The translations under genes and the position numbers were made by a program. The notes below the pieces were generated by a model. It was given only the letters and a program-made list of their open reading frames with translations, did no database searches and was not told where the DNA came from. A stretch of 64,000 nucleotides of DNA. Source: Bacteroidota bacterium. Its GTDB lineage: Bacteria; Bacteroidota; Bacteroidia; Bacteroidales; Lentimicrobiaceae. The stretch covers positions 124,001 through 188,000 of the forward strand of contig WSXU01000015.1 of the NCBI GenBank assembly GCA_009773455.1, written 5' to 3'. Shown piece by piece: positions 32,513-42,651 of the stretch. Numbering within the stretch: position 1 is the stretch's first letter; every line of letters begins with the position of its first letter.

Positions 32513-35500
32513 ATGAACCAGATGAAAAAACTACTCGCTACGCTGCTTCTGCTGATGACGGCTGTGACTTTTGTCATTGCCCAGCAGCCTTTCGTAACAC
32601 TGACTGGTCATGTGGTGAATCAGGAAACCGGAGCACCGGTTCCCGGACAAACCATGTATATTTCAGTTGACAGCATGAACTATCCGGGGTATTACAACCA
32701 GGTAGTAACCGATGGAGACGGTTTCTATACCGACCAGATTCCGGTCTACCCGGGAACATCACAGGGCCTCATCATGGTCAGCACACCTGACTGTAACGGG
32801 ATGATGGCATCTGCTACCGCTGCATTTTTCCCCGGCATCCAGGAAGTTATACTCAACTTCAGTATTTGTGGCAATCCTGCAACGGGGTGCGTGGCTTCAT
32901 TCAGGTATGTGCCTGAAGCGAACGACATGCTGACTTTCACATTCTTCGATGACAGTTATCCTATGCCCGGCTCAACCATTGACAACCGGGTCTGGGATTT
33001 TGGTGATGGAACCATTTCCAATGAACAAAATCCTGTGCACACTTTTGCTGAAGCCGGATTATACAATGTGTGCCTGATGATCAGCAGCATCGACAGTTCC
33101 TGTAACAGTATCTACTGCCTGCCGGTTGATGCCGGATCAACCAATCCCGGATACTGCGAAAACTCCTTCTGGTATTACACTGATTCCACCGGTACTGCAG
33201 CTTCCTATACCTTTGAAGGATGGACAACAACCGGGCAGGCCGATTCATGGACCTGGGATTTCGGCGATGGAACCACCGGCTCAGGACAGTTAGTCTCTCA
33301 TGTATTTGCCGACCCGAATATGTCCTATCTGGTTTGCCTGACCACTACCGGAACAGGACCCGACAGCCTGCCTTGTACGGCTGTTTCATGTCAGGAAGTA
33401 TTCAACTACATTCCTTCGCCCTGTGAAAATTACTTCTGGTATTCGGCCGACAGCACCGGAACAGGTTATCTTTTCGAAGGCTGGGCTATGAATGGCCAGA
33501 TTGATTCATGGATGTGGGATTTCGGTGATGGAACCACGGCTTCGGGTCAGTCAGTAACACATACATTTGCTGCATCCAATACAGTTTACAATGTTTGCCT
33601 TACAACCTCCGGGACAGGTCCTGATGGAACGGCATGTACATCGGTATCCTGCCAGGAAGTCTATATTTATATTCCATCACCTTGCGAGAGCTTTTTCTGG
33701 TATTACCCGGATTCAACCGGCACAAATTATATATTCGAAGGCTGGGCCATGAACAATCAGATTGATTCATGGAATTGGGATTTCGGCGATGGAAGCACTG
33801 CTACCGGCCAGACTGTTACGCATTCTTTTACCGATCCTTCGGCAATTCATCCTGTTTGTCTGACAACAACCGGTACATCAAACGGAGAAACCTGCAATTA
33901 TACCTCATGCCAGGACGTGTTTATCTACGTTCCGGATCCATGTGAAAGCTATTTCCAGTATTATCCTGATTCTTCAGGAGCAGGTTATTTTTTCGAAGGC
34001 TGGACGATGAACAATCAGATTGAGTCCTGGACATGGGATTTTGGTGATGGAAGCGTTGGCTCAGGACAATATGTATCGCACAGCTATAATGACCCGACAC
34101 AGGTTTACACAGTTTGTCTGACCACAACCGGCACCGGGCCGGATGGCACCTCCTGCTCCTATACTTTTTGCCAGGTCGTTTTCCCCAATACACCCTCTCT
34201 TTGCGATAATTATTTCGAAGTATATTCGGATGACGGAATGACCTATTCCTTCACAGGTTACCTGCTTTCAGGGGCTCCGGCCAATTATTACTGGGACTTT
34301 GGCGATGGCTCAACAGGCTATGGCCAGCAGGTCACCCATACTTTCCAGAGTGTGCCTGGAATGGCTTACAATGTTTGTCTTACTACCATTACAGATCAGC
34401 CGGCTACCAACGACACCTGCATGGGTGTCAGTTGCCAGACCATCTTCCCCGGAGGTGGCGGAGGCACCTGTGAGGCTGTTATTTCTGCCATTCCTGACCC
34501 ATCAGGCTATACATACAACTTTGAAGACTTATCTCTGGGCGAACACTCTTTCACTTTCTGGGATTTTGGTGATGGTGAACAATCGACCCTGACCAATCCG
34601 GTACATACTTATACTGCTCCGGGAATTTATTATGCCTGCCTTACCATTAAGGACACCCTGAATTACTGCTGGGATCAGACCTGCCTTGAGATATGGGTGA
34701 ATTATATTCAACCCGATTGCCAGGCTTCATTTTTCGCTTTCCCTTCTGACTCAACCAGTTCATCGCTCAGCTATCAGTTCATCAATACTTCAGTCCCCGG
34801 CTTTACCAGCCAGCAATGGTCGTTCGGCGACGGAACCGGTTCAACTGAAGCCAACCCGATTCATACCTATGCAAACCCAGGCATCTATACTGCCTGTCTC
34901 ACCATCTGGGATTCAACAGGAAACTGTCAGAATACCAGCTGCATGGAAATTTTTGCTGGTGAGGCATCCGGTGACTATACCATTGCAGGCATTGTGATGG
35001 CCGGAAACACCCTGGCCAATCAGGGAATTGTATGGCTGATCGGCGCCAACAACTACTATTATGCTGAAACCACGATAGATCCATCCGGTACCTATAACTT
35101 TGGCGGCGTCCCTGCCGGGTCATACTACATATATTCTATGTTGACCCCGGGATCTCCCAATTTCTTTGAATACCTGCCAACTTATTATGCGAGTTCACTT
35201 ACCTGGCAGGGAGCAACCATTGTTACTACCGGTGAACCCAACGGCTGGTATCCTATCAGCCTCATACAGTCGTTGTGCTGGGTGCAGGGCAGTGCTGGAA
35301 TCACAGGAACCATCAACTGGGCAGGAACCTTCAAATCAGGAGGTGCTCCCGCTGCCAATGTTGAAATCGTATTATACAACAGCACAGGCTTGCCGGTTGC
35401 CTATACCTTCTCAAACAGCGACGGAACCTTTAGCTTCAGCAACCTTCCATACGGGGAATATACCCTTTATGCAGAAATGACAGGTAAAATAACAGAAGCT

Positions 35501-35857
35501 GTTGTGGTTGTCCTTTCTGAAGGATCCTCTACTGCCAACATCAACCTCGTGGTTACCGCAACAGCCATTGCAGCCCTTGGCAGTGATGGTCCCAATGCCC
35601 CTAAACTTGCCGCCGGAAATCCGTATCCCAACCCGGCAGGTGAACTGCTCTATCTAGAACTGAATTCATCCGTTTCAGGTAAAGCACTGGTGGAAGTAAC
35701 CGATCTGCAGGGACGCCTGATTTTCAGTGAATCAAAAGAAATGACAAACGGAACCAACCGGATTGACATCGCTACAGGTAATCTGCCGGGGGGCATGTAT
35801 CTGCTCAGGGTCAGCACAGCAGGACACGAGCCGGTTCAGCGCAAATTTGTCAAATAA
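32513..35857 (+). CDS. Large PKD-repeat surface protein with T9SS sorting domain
   Basis: 1114 residues, paralogue of the preceding gene. Signal peptide (MKKLLATLLLLMTAVTFVIA), an N-terminal CarboxypepD_reg-like domain, and eight PKD units (seven WDFGDG plus one WSFGDG). Units 2-6 are a recent-looking tandem array with period about 86 residues (repeat feature 33146-34450). Two further beta-domains follow (IAGIVMAGNTLANQGIVWLI; GITGTINWAGTFKSGGAP), then a C-terminal Por domain (GNPYPNPAGELLYLELN ... GMYLLRVSTAGHEPV). Extracellular; adhesion or matrix role inferred. Confidence 0.87.
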   Translation: MNQMKKLLATLLLLMTAVTFVIAQQPFVTLTGHVVNQETGAPVPGQTMYISVDSMNYPGYYNQVVTDGDGFYTDQIPVYPGTSQGLIMVSTPDCNGMMASATAAFFPGIQEVILNFSICGNPATGCVASFRYVPEANDMLTFTFFDDSYPMPGSTIDNRVWDFGDGTISNEQNPVHTFAEAGLYNVCLMISSIDSSCNSIYCLPVDAGSTNPGYCENSFWYYTDSTGTAASYTFEGWTTTGQADSWTWDFGDGTTGSGQLVSHVFADPNMSYLVCLTTTGTGPDSLPCTAVSCQEVFNYIPSPCENYFWYSADSTGTGYLFEGWAMNGQIDSWMWDFGDGTTASGQSVTHTFAASNTVYNVCLTTSGTGPDGTACTSVSCQEVYIYIPSPCESFFWYYPDSTGTNYIFEGWAMNNQIDSWNWDFGDGSTATGQTVTHSFTDPSAIHPVCLTTTGTSNGETCNYTSCQDVFIYVPDPCESYFQYYPDSSGAGYFFEGWTMNNQIESWTWDFGDGSVGSGQYVSHSYNDPTQVYTVCLTTTGTGPDGTSCSYTFCQVVFPNTPSLCDNYFEVYSDDGMTYSFTGYLLSGAPANYYWDFGDGSTGYGQQVTHTFQSVPGMAYNVCLTTITDQPATNDTCMGVSCQTIFPGGGGGTCEAVISAIPDPSGYTYNFEDLSLGEHSFTFWDFGDGEQSTLTNPVHTYTAPGIYYACLTIKDTLNYCWDQTCLEIWVNYIQPDCQASFFAFPSDSTSSSLSYQFINTSVPGFTSQQWSFGDGTGSTEANPIHTYANPGIYTACLTIWDSTGNCQNTSCMEIFAGEASGDYTIAGIVMAGNTLANQGIVWLIGANNYYYAETTIDPSGTYNFGGVPAGSYYIYSMLTPGSPNFFEYLPTYYASSLTWQGATIVTTGEPNGWYPISLIQSLCWVQGSAGITGTINWAGTFKSGGAPAANVEIVLYNSTGLPVAYTFSNSDGTFSFSNLPYGEYTLYAEMTGKITEAVVVVLSEGSSTANINLVVTATAIAALGSDGPNAPKLAAGNPYPNPAGELLYLELNSSVSGKALVEVTDLQGRLIFSESKEMTNGTNRIDIATGNLPGGMYLLRVSTAGHEPVQRKFVK
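33146..34450 (+). repeat. Tandem array of five PKD repeat units inside the surface protein
   Basis: Period about 258-261 bp; copies begin near 33146, 33413, 33674, 33932 and 34193. Each encodes P-x-x-C-(E/D)-N/S-x-F, then FEGW, WDFGDG, GQxVTH, VCLTT and a closing C-Q. The middle copies are the most alike, and unit-number variation is expected. Confidence 0.8.
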
Positions 35858-35892
35858 AACTTCCCTGAACAGGAAGCTCATTCCCTGATTAA

Positions 35893-35926
35893 AAAAGCCC
35901 CGGCTATGTGCCGGGGCTTTTCTTTT
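35893..35926. terminator. Bidirectional rho-independent terminator
   Basis: AAAAGCCCCGGC and GCCGGGGCTTTT pair perfectly around TATGT; T-runs flank it on both strands. It lies between the convergent surface-protein gene (plus) and acyl-CoA dehydrogenase gene (minus). Confidence 0.9.
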
Positions 35927-35995
35927 ATCACCTTAAATGCTGAAACCTGATGTGCCGGTTGTCCCGGGTACTTATTTTCAGATCTGAACTCCTTC

Positions 35996-37141
35996 TCAGA
36001 ACTCACTCAGGATCTGCCTCGAAATCACAATCTGCTGTATTTCGGATGTCCCTTCATAAATCTGGGTGAGCTTGGCTTCACGCATCAGCCGCTCAACATG
36101 GTACTCCTTCACATAACCATACCCTCCGTGAATCTGAACGGCTTCGGTTGTTACTTCCATAGCGATTTCAGCGGCATAATATTTGGCCATAGCGCTGGCA
36201 TAGCCGTAAGGTTGTCCCTGGTCTTTCAGCCAGGCTGCTTTCAGGCAAAGGTTGCGGGCATTTTCGATTTTCACAGCCATGTCGGCCAGTTTGAAGGCAA
36301 CCGATTGATGGTTGGCTATTTCAGTACCAAAAGCTTTGCGCTCTTTAGAATATTTGACGGCCCTTTCAAACGCACCCGATGCGATTCCCAATGCCTGTGC
36401 AGCGATGCCGATGCGACCACCTTCAAGGGTTTTCATGGCAAACTTGAATCCGAAGCCATCTTCCCCGATGCGGTTCTCTTTCGGCACTTTTACATCGTTG
36501 AACATCACCGAATGGGTATCGGAACTGCGCATACCCATTTTGTCTTCATGCGGACCGATGGTGATGCCGGGTGAGTTACGATCAACAATCAATACATTGA
36601 TGCCCTTGTGCCCTTTTTCCTTATGGGTCTGGGCTATTACCAGGTAAGTACCAGCAGAATTGCCATTGGTTATCCAGTTTTTTGTGCCGTTAACCAGGTA
36701 ATGGTCGCCCATATCCTCTGCCGTGGTGCGTTGTGAAGTAGCATCAGAGCCCGCTTCCGGCTCCGAAAGCAGGAAAGCTCCGATCTTCTCGCCACGGGCC
36801 AGTGGTTTCAGGAATTTTTCCTTTTGTTCTTCCGTTCCGAATTTCTCAATCCCATAACAGACCAGTGAGTTGTTTACCGACATAATCACGCTAACAGAAG
36901 AATCCACTTTTGAGATTTCTTCCATTGCCAGGACATACGAAACGGTATCCATACCACCGCCATCGTATTTCGGATCAACAAGCATGCCCAGAAAACCCAG
37001 TTCCGCCATGGCTTTAACATGTTCGGTCGGGTAAATGGCATGGGTGTCGCGTTCAATCACGTCTTTAATCAATTCGCGCTGGGCATAATCACGTGCCGAT
37101 TGCTGAATCATCAATTGTTCTTCGGTAAACTCGAAATTCAT
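35996..37141 (-). CDS. Acyl-CoA dehydrogenase (short-chain/butyryl type)
   Basis: FAD enzyme that desaturates short acyl-CoA. 381 residues, the standard length. N-terminal helical domain (FTEEQLMIQQSARDYAQREL), the flavin-binding LLSEPEAGSDATSQRTTAE segment, GGRIGIAAQALGIASGAFER, and the C-terminal catalytic Glu region QIYEGTSEIQQIVISRQIL. It is similar to butyryl-CoA dehydrogenase. No etfAB is next to it. Single gene, convergent with the PKD operon. Confidence 0.92.
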   Translation of the reverse strand: MNFEFTEEQLMIQQSARDYAQRELIKDVIERDTHAIYPTEHVKAMAELGFLGMLVDPKYDGGGMDTVSYVLAMEEISKVDSSVSVIMSVNNSLVCYGIEKFGTEEQKEKFLKPLARGEKIGAFLLSEPEAGSDATSQRTTAEDMGDHYLVNGTKNWITNGNSAGTYLVIAQTHKEKGHKGINVLIVDRNSPGITIGPHEDKMGMRSSDTHSVMFNDVKVPKENRIGEDGFGFKFAMKTLEGGRIGIAAQALGIASGAFERAVKYSKERKAFGTEIANHQSVAFKLADMAVKIENARNLCLKAAWLKDQGQPYGYASAMAKYYAAEIAMEVTTEAVQIHGGYGYVKEYHVERLMREAKLTQIYEGTSEIQQIVISRQILSEF

Positions 37142-37338
37142 AGGGATCGATTTTAAATATTGCTGAATAATAAATGGTTTACCTGATCTGTATAATCATT
37201 GGACTGTCAGACTGTTCCGGATGATTAATCTCAGGTTATGAATATCTATGATTATTATTGATAACCGGTGCCGCAGCCGGATAACTGCAGCCCATAATCA
37301 ATTCAGGCTAAAATAATATATTTAGAAATATAAATGTA

Positions 37339-38967
37339 TCAGTTTGTTTTTTTTCTCTGAAATCTTAAACCTATAACCATCAGCAGAAACAAAACCATGC
37401 CCAGTACTGAGGCCCGTGCAATGTAATCACCGTATTTTACGTAGAACGTGATTTTATCATTGGCGTTGAGGGTTTGCCTGATAACGGCCGGTTCCCAATA
37501 TTTCGTGGCTTGAAAAACATCGCCACGCTGGTTAACGAAGCAGGAGGTACCCGTGTTGGCTGACCTGGCGATGCTTCGCCTGGTTTCGATAGCCCTGATG
37601 GGTGAAAACAGCATATGCTGACGGTGACCGGCGGTGTTGCCCCACCAGCCATCGTTGGTTATCACAAAAATCATATTTGCACCGTTTCGTACAAATCCCG
37701 CAACAAACTCACCATAGGCTGACTCATAACAAATTACCGGCGCAACCTTCAGGGTATCGTTGATGGTAAAGGGTGTTCTTTCGATATCAACACCCAGTTG
37801 CCCGACGGTCCCGCCCAGGTCAAGCGCGAAATCGCCCAGGGGTTTCAGCAACCAGGGAAAAGGCATCAGCTCTACCCCAGGGGTAAGTTTTGATTTATGG
37901 GTACGCTGCAAATCGAGCGGGTGCCTGATCAGGAAAGCTGTATTGTAGGCATCGTAATAACCTTCTCCTCCGCGGAACTGCCGGGCTGTTGGCGGAATCA
38001 CATCGCCTTCGCTGTAAGAGCGATACGTGGAATAACCCACCACGAGGCTGACTTTCGGAAATCTAGTCAGCAAACCTGCCCTGAACATGTTGATGGTCGG
38101 CTGATTGGTCAGATCGTTTTCCCAGATCATCTGGCCTGAAGACCAGTCGGGCTGAACCATCGATTCGGGGAAAACGATAAAATCGGTCAGGCTATCGGCT
38201 TTTGATTCTGCCAGTTTTGAAGCATTTTCAATCACCTGTGATGCCGGAAGTTCGTATTGTTCATCGTACGGATCGATGTTCGGCTGAACCACCACCACAT
38301 CCACCGGTGCATTCTTTTCGGTGTAGGTATAATAAACAGTCATTGATATCACGGCCGGAACCACAATCAGCATAGCAATGCCTAAAAGCTTCTTTACAGG
38401 GACTCCTTTCAGAGAGCCCTCTATCATTCCTTTAATAACTTTAAACACCAAAACATTAACGACAAGTACCCATAAAGAACCACCATACATCCCTGTATAT
38501 TCATACCATTGAATCCATGACGGCCAGGCAGCAAATCCATTACCCAGACTCATCCATGGCCAGTTGAGGTCCCAGTGGTGGTGCAGGTGTTCATAGGCAA
38601 TCCAGATAAAAACAAAACTCAGGTAGCCCTGGCCTGGGTTTTTCAGGCTTCTGCGGATAAAATGAAACAGCCAGAATACCAGTGACATGCAGATCGTATT
38701 GACAACCGTCGCTGCGATTGCACCCACAAGCGTGGCATTGTATATCCACCATGTTGTTAATCCGTTCCAGATGATGAAAGCCGGAGCGACCCTGAAAAAA
38801 ACGTGGAAAGTGCTGTGTTTAAGCCTGTTTTTAAGCAGGTGATCTTCCAGTAACAAAAGGGGGACAAGTCCCAGAAAAAGCAATAACGGGAACCCTCCTG
38901 CAGGCCATGAAAATGCCAACAACAGTCCGGAAATTAAAGGCAATGAGCGCAACAATCGTTTGTCCAT
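37339..38967 (-). CDS. lnt: Apolipoprotein N-acyltransferase
   Basis: Last step of lipoprotein maturation in the inner membrane: N-acylation of the lipobox Cys. About 542 residues from the ATG at 38965-38967 (a TTG 21 bp upstream is possible). The N-terminal half has several membrane helices (LPLISGLLLAFSWPAGGFPL etc.). The nitrilase-like periplasmic domain shows the catalytic Glu-Lys-Cys: FPESM, the Lys within KSKLTPGVELMPFPW, and VICYESAYGEF. A final helix closes the protein. Fits the many lipoproteins in this window. Confidence 0.94.
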   Translation of the reverse strand: MDKRLLRSLPLISGLLLAFSWPAGGFPLLLFLGLVPLLLLEDHLLKNRLKHSTFHVFFRVAPAFIIWNGLTTWWIYNATLVGAIAATVVNTICMSLVFWLFHFIRRSLKNPGQGYLSFVFIWIAYEHLHHHWDLNWPWMSLGNGFAAWPSWIQWYEYTGMYGGSLWVLVVNVLVFKVIKGMIEGSLKGVPVKKLLGIAMLIVVPAVISMTVYYTYTEKNAPVDVVVVQPNIDPYDEQYELPASQVIENASKLAESKADSLTDFIVFPESMVQPDWSSGQMIWENDLTNQPTINMFRAGLLTRFPKVSLVVGYSTYRSYSEGDVIPPTARQFRGGEGYYDAYNTAFLIRHPLDLQRTHKSKLTPGVELMPFPWLLKPLGDFALDLGGTVGQLGVDIERTPFTINDTLKVAPVICYESAYGEFVAGFVRNGANMIFVITNDGWWGNTAGHRQHMLFSPIRAIETRRSIARSANTGTSCFVNQRGDVFQATKYWEPAVIRQTLNANDKITFYVKYGDYIARASVLGMVLFLLMVIGLRFQRKKTN

Positions 38968-38985
38968 AGGTATTGTTATTGATGA

Positions 38986-38993
38986 CAAAGTTA
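38986..38993 (-). promoter_or_regulatory. Promoter -7 element for lnt
   Basis: Minus strand TAACTTTG, 18-19 bp before the lnt ATG, identical in sequence and spacing to the purN element. Confidence 0.55.
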
Positions 38994-39168
38994 TTCAATC
39001 CGGGATTGTAAGCCGAACGACCCCGTGAAATAAAAAATAATTCCGAAAAAATCCTGAAATTCAGGGACCTGACAACAATTACTTTTCTTCCAAATCCGAA
39101 TTAACTTTTATTGTGTTAGTATGATAATTCAATGCCTGACAGCCCGGATGAAAACACCAAATCCCGCC

Positions 39169-42100
39169 ATGAAAAAACTGATCTTCATATTTCTGATTAT
39201 TTTTGGCTACTCCACCTCCTCCGCCCAGGAAAATACTGCCGGATCTGGTCTGATGAACTTTGCAGAAAAAAAAGTAGCCTCCAATAAAATAAGGAAAGCG
39301 GAAACACTCCGGCTTGCCAACTCCCTTAACATTCTCCTGAGATCAGAAGAAGGAAGCTCCATCATAGAACTCAGCCATTTTGTCAACGGATTTCCACGAT
39401 TTATCGGCACAACCAACAACAATGCCGCTGCAACCACCGCCGCTTCCGCTGTTTGGCCGGGAGGCACAGCTGGTCTTAACCTTACAGGCAATGGGATAAG
39501 CCTTGCTGTCTGGGATGGAGGCCGGGTTCTTACGGGTCACCAGGAATACAGCGGCAGGGCAAGCCAAGGCGATGGTTCGGTAAGTACAAGCAGTCATGCA
39601 ACCCATGTGGGTGGAACAATGATTGCCGCTGGCATCGACCCTGCTGCAAAGGGAATGTCATTTCAGGCAAATCTTGTTTCCTTTGACTGGACCGATGATG
39701 AAAGTGAGATGGCAACCGCTGCCGCCGGCGGACTTCAGGTTTCAAACCATTCCTATGGATATCTGACCGGATGGGCCAACAATTATCGTGGTGACGGACG
39801 GTGGGTATGGTTCGGGGATACCACGCTCAGCCGGACTGCTGATTATGGTTTCGGGGCTTATGAATATACTTCCCATGACTGGGACACAGTTGCCTGGATG
39901 GCACCCAATTACCTCATCGTCAAATCATCGGGCAACGATCGGTTTGAAGGCCCTGTAACACAACCTGTGGCTCACTGGCTGTGGAATGGCGGAACCTGGG
40001 TACTTTCCAGTTCAGTAAGGGACCGCGACGGAGGCGTAAACGGCTATGATTGTATTCCCTGGCAGGGTGTAGCAAAAAATATTCTGACCATGGGCGCTGT
40101 CAACGACATTCCTGCCGGATATAATTCGCCCTCTGATGTTGTACTGGCCAGCTTCAGCGATACCGGACCGGCCGATGACGGAAGGATAAAACCTGACCTG
40201 GTTGCCAATGGAACCAGCCTTTATTCGTCTACCTCAACTTCGACTACAGCCTATACCACAATGACCGGTACTTCCATGTCGACACCCAATGCCAGCGGAT
40301 CTATCGGACTGCTGCTGCATCACCGGAAGAATCTGACCGGGAGCAGTACCATCAGGGCTGCCACCATCAAAGGATTGCTGATACATACAGCCGATGAAGC
40401 CGGCGCAAATGCCGGTCCTGACTATAATTTCGGATGGGGATTGCTCGACACCCGCAAAGCGGCATTGCTGATGAGTGAAGATGCCGGGTATGGTTTCAAT
40501 TTCAATATCCGTGAATTATCCCTTTCGCAGGGCGATACCATCCGTATCCCGGTTTATACCAGCGGATCCCAGCCCCTGGTCTCGACAATATCATGGACCG
40601 ACCGACCCTCCAATAGTTTCACAATGTTTACCAACGATCCGACACCCGCACTGGTAAATGACCTTGACGTCCGGCTTATCAGTGAAACTGCCGTTGTCTC
40701 CTACCCATGGAAACTGGATGTCGGCAATCCCGCATCAGCAGCAACAACAGGAGATAACCTTGTTGATAATGTAGAAAAGGTAGAAGCCGGTACGCCCCAG
40801 GCCCAGCATACCTATCTTTTACAAATAACCCATAAAGGAACCCTGGACATGGGCCCTCAGGCTTTTTCTCTTATCATCAGTGGCATAACCCGGGCACCGG
40901 CTACCACCACCTGGAATGGCTCAGTCAGTGGAGACTGGCATACTTCCGGAAACTGGAGCAACGGGATTCCCGGGGCTGAAACTGATGTTGTGATCAATGA
41001 TGTCACAGCCAATATTCCCGTTATCAATGCTTCGGCCTGGTGTCATGATCTCACTATCGGGACTGAAGGTTCTCTCACGGTGAATGAAGGCATGCAATTT
41101 ACAGTCTCGGGCGATCTTCTGATAGCGTCTGATTCAGGAAGTACCGGATCTTACCTTGGCGGTAACCCGGATGTTGAAGGCACCCAACAGATTGAAAGAT
41201 ACATCAATGGATTCACAACCGCTGAGGATGGGTGGCATCTGCTTGCCTCCCCGGTATCTGATCAGCCGATCGCGGATTTCCATACTCCGGGATCGGGCAA
41301 TGACTTTTATAAATGGGATGAAAATGCCGGGCTCTGGATCAACAGGACAGCTCCCGGTGGGATATTGAACGAATTATTTGAATCCAATTTCGTTGCCGGA
41401 AGAGGTTATCTTGTTGCCAACTCAAGTGCAGGTACCAGGGTTTTCTCAGGGCCATTCTACGAAGATGAATTATCTGTAACAGGGCTAACACGAAATACAG
41501 ATTCAGATTATGCCGGGTGGAACCTGGCCGGTAACCCTTTCCCCTGCGCCATAGCCTGGAATGATGGAGTAAACTGGAATGTACCCGCTGAATTTGCCGG
41601 TGTGGCCAAAGTCTGGGATGAAGCCGGTTCGGCATACACCGACAGGGGAGCAGGAGACCTGATCCCTGCAGAAAATGGATTTATGGTTCAATTGCTGACA
41701 GGTAGTTCTTCTGCATTGACAATTCCCGCCGCTTCAAGGGTGCATGGCGCTGTACCCTGGTTTAAGAACGCTCAGGCCAGCCTGATTCTGACCGTCACCG
41801 ATCAGGAGAAGTCAACTGCCCAGCAGACAGTAATTTCCTTCAGGGACAACGCCACAGAATTTTACGACAGGGATTTTGATTCCCGGTTCCTTGAAGGCTT
41901 TGCCCCCTGTTTTTATTCGGTGGCAGGAGGTGAATTTCTGTCGACCAACACACTGCCCGATATTCCCGGCAGGAAATACATTCAATTGGGATTTGCCGGA
42001 AATGTTTGCGGAAATTACAGCATCTGTCTGAGCAGGAATGATCTTAACGGGATCACAGGAATTTACCTGATTGACGAACTGGAGGGAAATGTTGCCGACC

Positions 42101-42432
42101 TTATCCGGACCCCTGTTTATGAATTCAGATCATCTCCAGGTGATGACCCTTCAAGATTTAAGTTACTACTTACTCCGAATCCGGAGGTTACCCCGGAAGA
42201 AAAGGCAGTTTTCAGTGTTTATGTCAGCAACGGTGTTATTTACCTGACTTCACTAACAAATACCGACAAGGAATTCAGTATATCTGATGTTACCGGCAGG
42301 TTGTTGATTAATGGACATACCCGGGGGGAAAATCTTCTTACGGTGAATGCAAGGAACTATCCGCGCGGTCTTTATATTGTTGCGATTGATGATGGGGGAT
42401 TTTTTCAGACAGAAAAATTTCTGCTGAATTAG
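39169..42432 (+). CDS. S8 family (subtilisin-like) serine peptidase with T9SS sorting domain
   Basis: Secreted protease, about 1087 residues from the ATG at 39169 (MKKLIFIFLIIFGYSTSSAQ signal); in-frame ATGs at 39121 and 39148 are alternatives. Subtilase triad: Asp in LAVWDGGRVLTGHQ, His in SSHATHVGGTMIAAG, Ser in TGTSMSTPNASGS. A P-domain-like beta region follows (about 455-590), then beta-rich repeats with SWCHDL/GNWSNGIPG features, and a C-terminal Por-type domain (FSISDVTGRLLING ... GLYIVAIDDG). Exported by the type IX system. Role probably protein breakdown, feeding amino-acid catabolism encoded nearby. Confidence 0.9.
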   Translation: MKKLIFIFLIIFGYSTSSAQENTAGSGLMNFAEKKVASNKIRKAETLRLANSLNILLRSEEGSSIIELSHFVNGFPRFIGTTNNNAAATTAASAVWPGGTAGLNLTGNGISLAVWDGGRVLTGHQEYSGRASQGDGSVSTSSHATHVGGTMIAAGIDPAAKGMSFQANLVSFDWTDDESEMATAAAGGLQVSNHSYGYLTGWANNYRGDGRWVWFGDTTLSRTADYGFGAYEYTSHDWDTVAWMAPNYLIVKSSGNDRFEGPVTQPVAHWLWNGGTWVLSSSVRDRDGGVNGYDCIPWQGVAKNILTMGAVNDIPAGYNSPSDVVLASFSDTGPADDGRIKPDLVANGTSLYSSTSTSTTAYTTMTGTSMSTPNASGSIGLLLHHRKNLTGSSTIRAATIKGLLIHTADEAGANAGPDYNFGWGLLDTRKAALLMSEDAGYGFNFNIRELSLSQGDTIRIPVYTSGSQPLVSTISWTDRPSNSFTMFTNDPTPALVNDLDVRLISETAVVSYPWKLDVGNPASAATTGDNLVDNVEKVEAGTPQAQHTYLLQITHKGTLDMGPQAFSLIISGITRAPATTTWNGSVSGDWHTSGNWSNGIPGAETDVVINDVTANIPVINASAWCHDLTIGTEGSLTVNEGMQFTVSGDLLIASDSGSTGSYLGGNPDVEGTQQIERYINGFTTAEDGWHLLASPVSDQPIADFHTPGSGNDFYKWDENAGLWINRTAPGGILNELFESNFVAGRGYLVANSSAGTRVFSGPFYEDELSVTGLTRNTDSDYAGWNLAGNPFPCAIAWNDGVNWNVPAEFAGVAKVWDEAGSAYTDRGAGDLIPAENGFMVQLLTGSSSALTIPAASRVHGAVPWFKNAQASLILTVTDQEKSTAQQTVISFRDNATEFYDRDFDSRFLEGFAPCFYSVAGGEFLSTNTLPDIPGRKYIQLGFAGNVCGNYSICLSRNDLNGITGIYLIDELEGNVADLIRTPVYEFRSSPGDDPSRFKLLLTPNPEVTPEEKAVFSVYVSNGVIYLTSLTNTDKEFSISDVTGRLLINGHTRGENLLTVNARNYPRGLYIVAIDDGGFFQTEKFLLN

Positions 42433-42587
42433 ATTTGACCTTTCCCAGGGATAAGCTCTATAACATCTGTATTCAGGTAATTACTAAATATATCCTGAAA
42501 AACCGAACTGCTTTTACAATCAGGGATTCCCAGCAGGCTTCATCGTTCAATAAAATCATTCTAAATAATTTAGGTGAATCACTTATT

Positions 42588-42619
42588 TTTGAAACATATG
42601 ATCTGAATTGATAATTTTG
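42588..42619 (+). promoter_or_regulatory. Promoter of the ptb-buk operon
   Basis: TTTG (42588-42591), 20-bp spacer, TAATTTTG (42612-42619): full Bacteroidota consensus. A second TATTTTTG at 42584-42591 overlaps the -33 box and could be an alternative -7 element. Confidence 0.65.
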
Positions 42620-42632
42620 CACCCTGAAATTG

Positions 42633-42651
42633 TAATGCAAGTATCGCATTA
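42633..42651. promoter_or_regulatory. Inverted repeat at the ptb transcription start
   Basis: TAATGC-N7-GCATTA, about 14 bp after the -7 box. Its position would let a bound regulator block or a hairpin stabilise the transcript. Confidence 0.4.
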
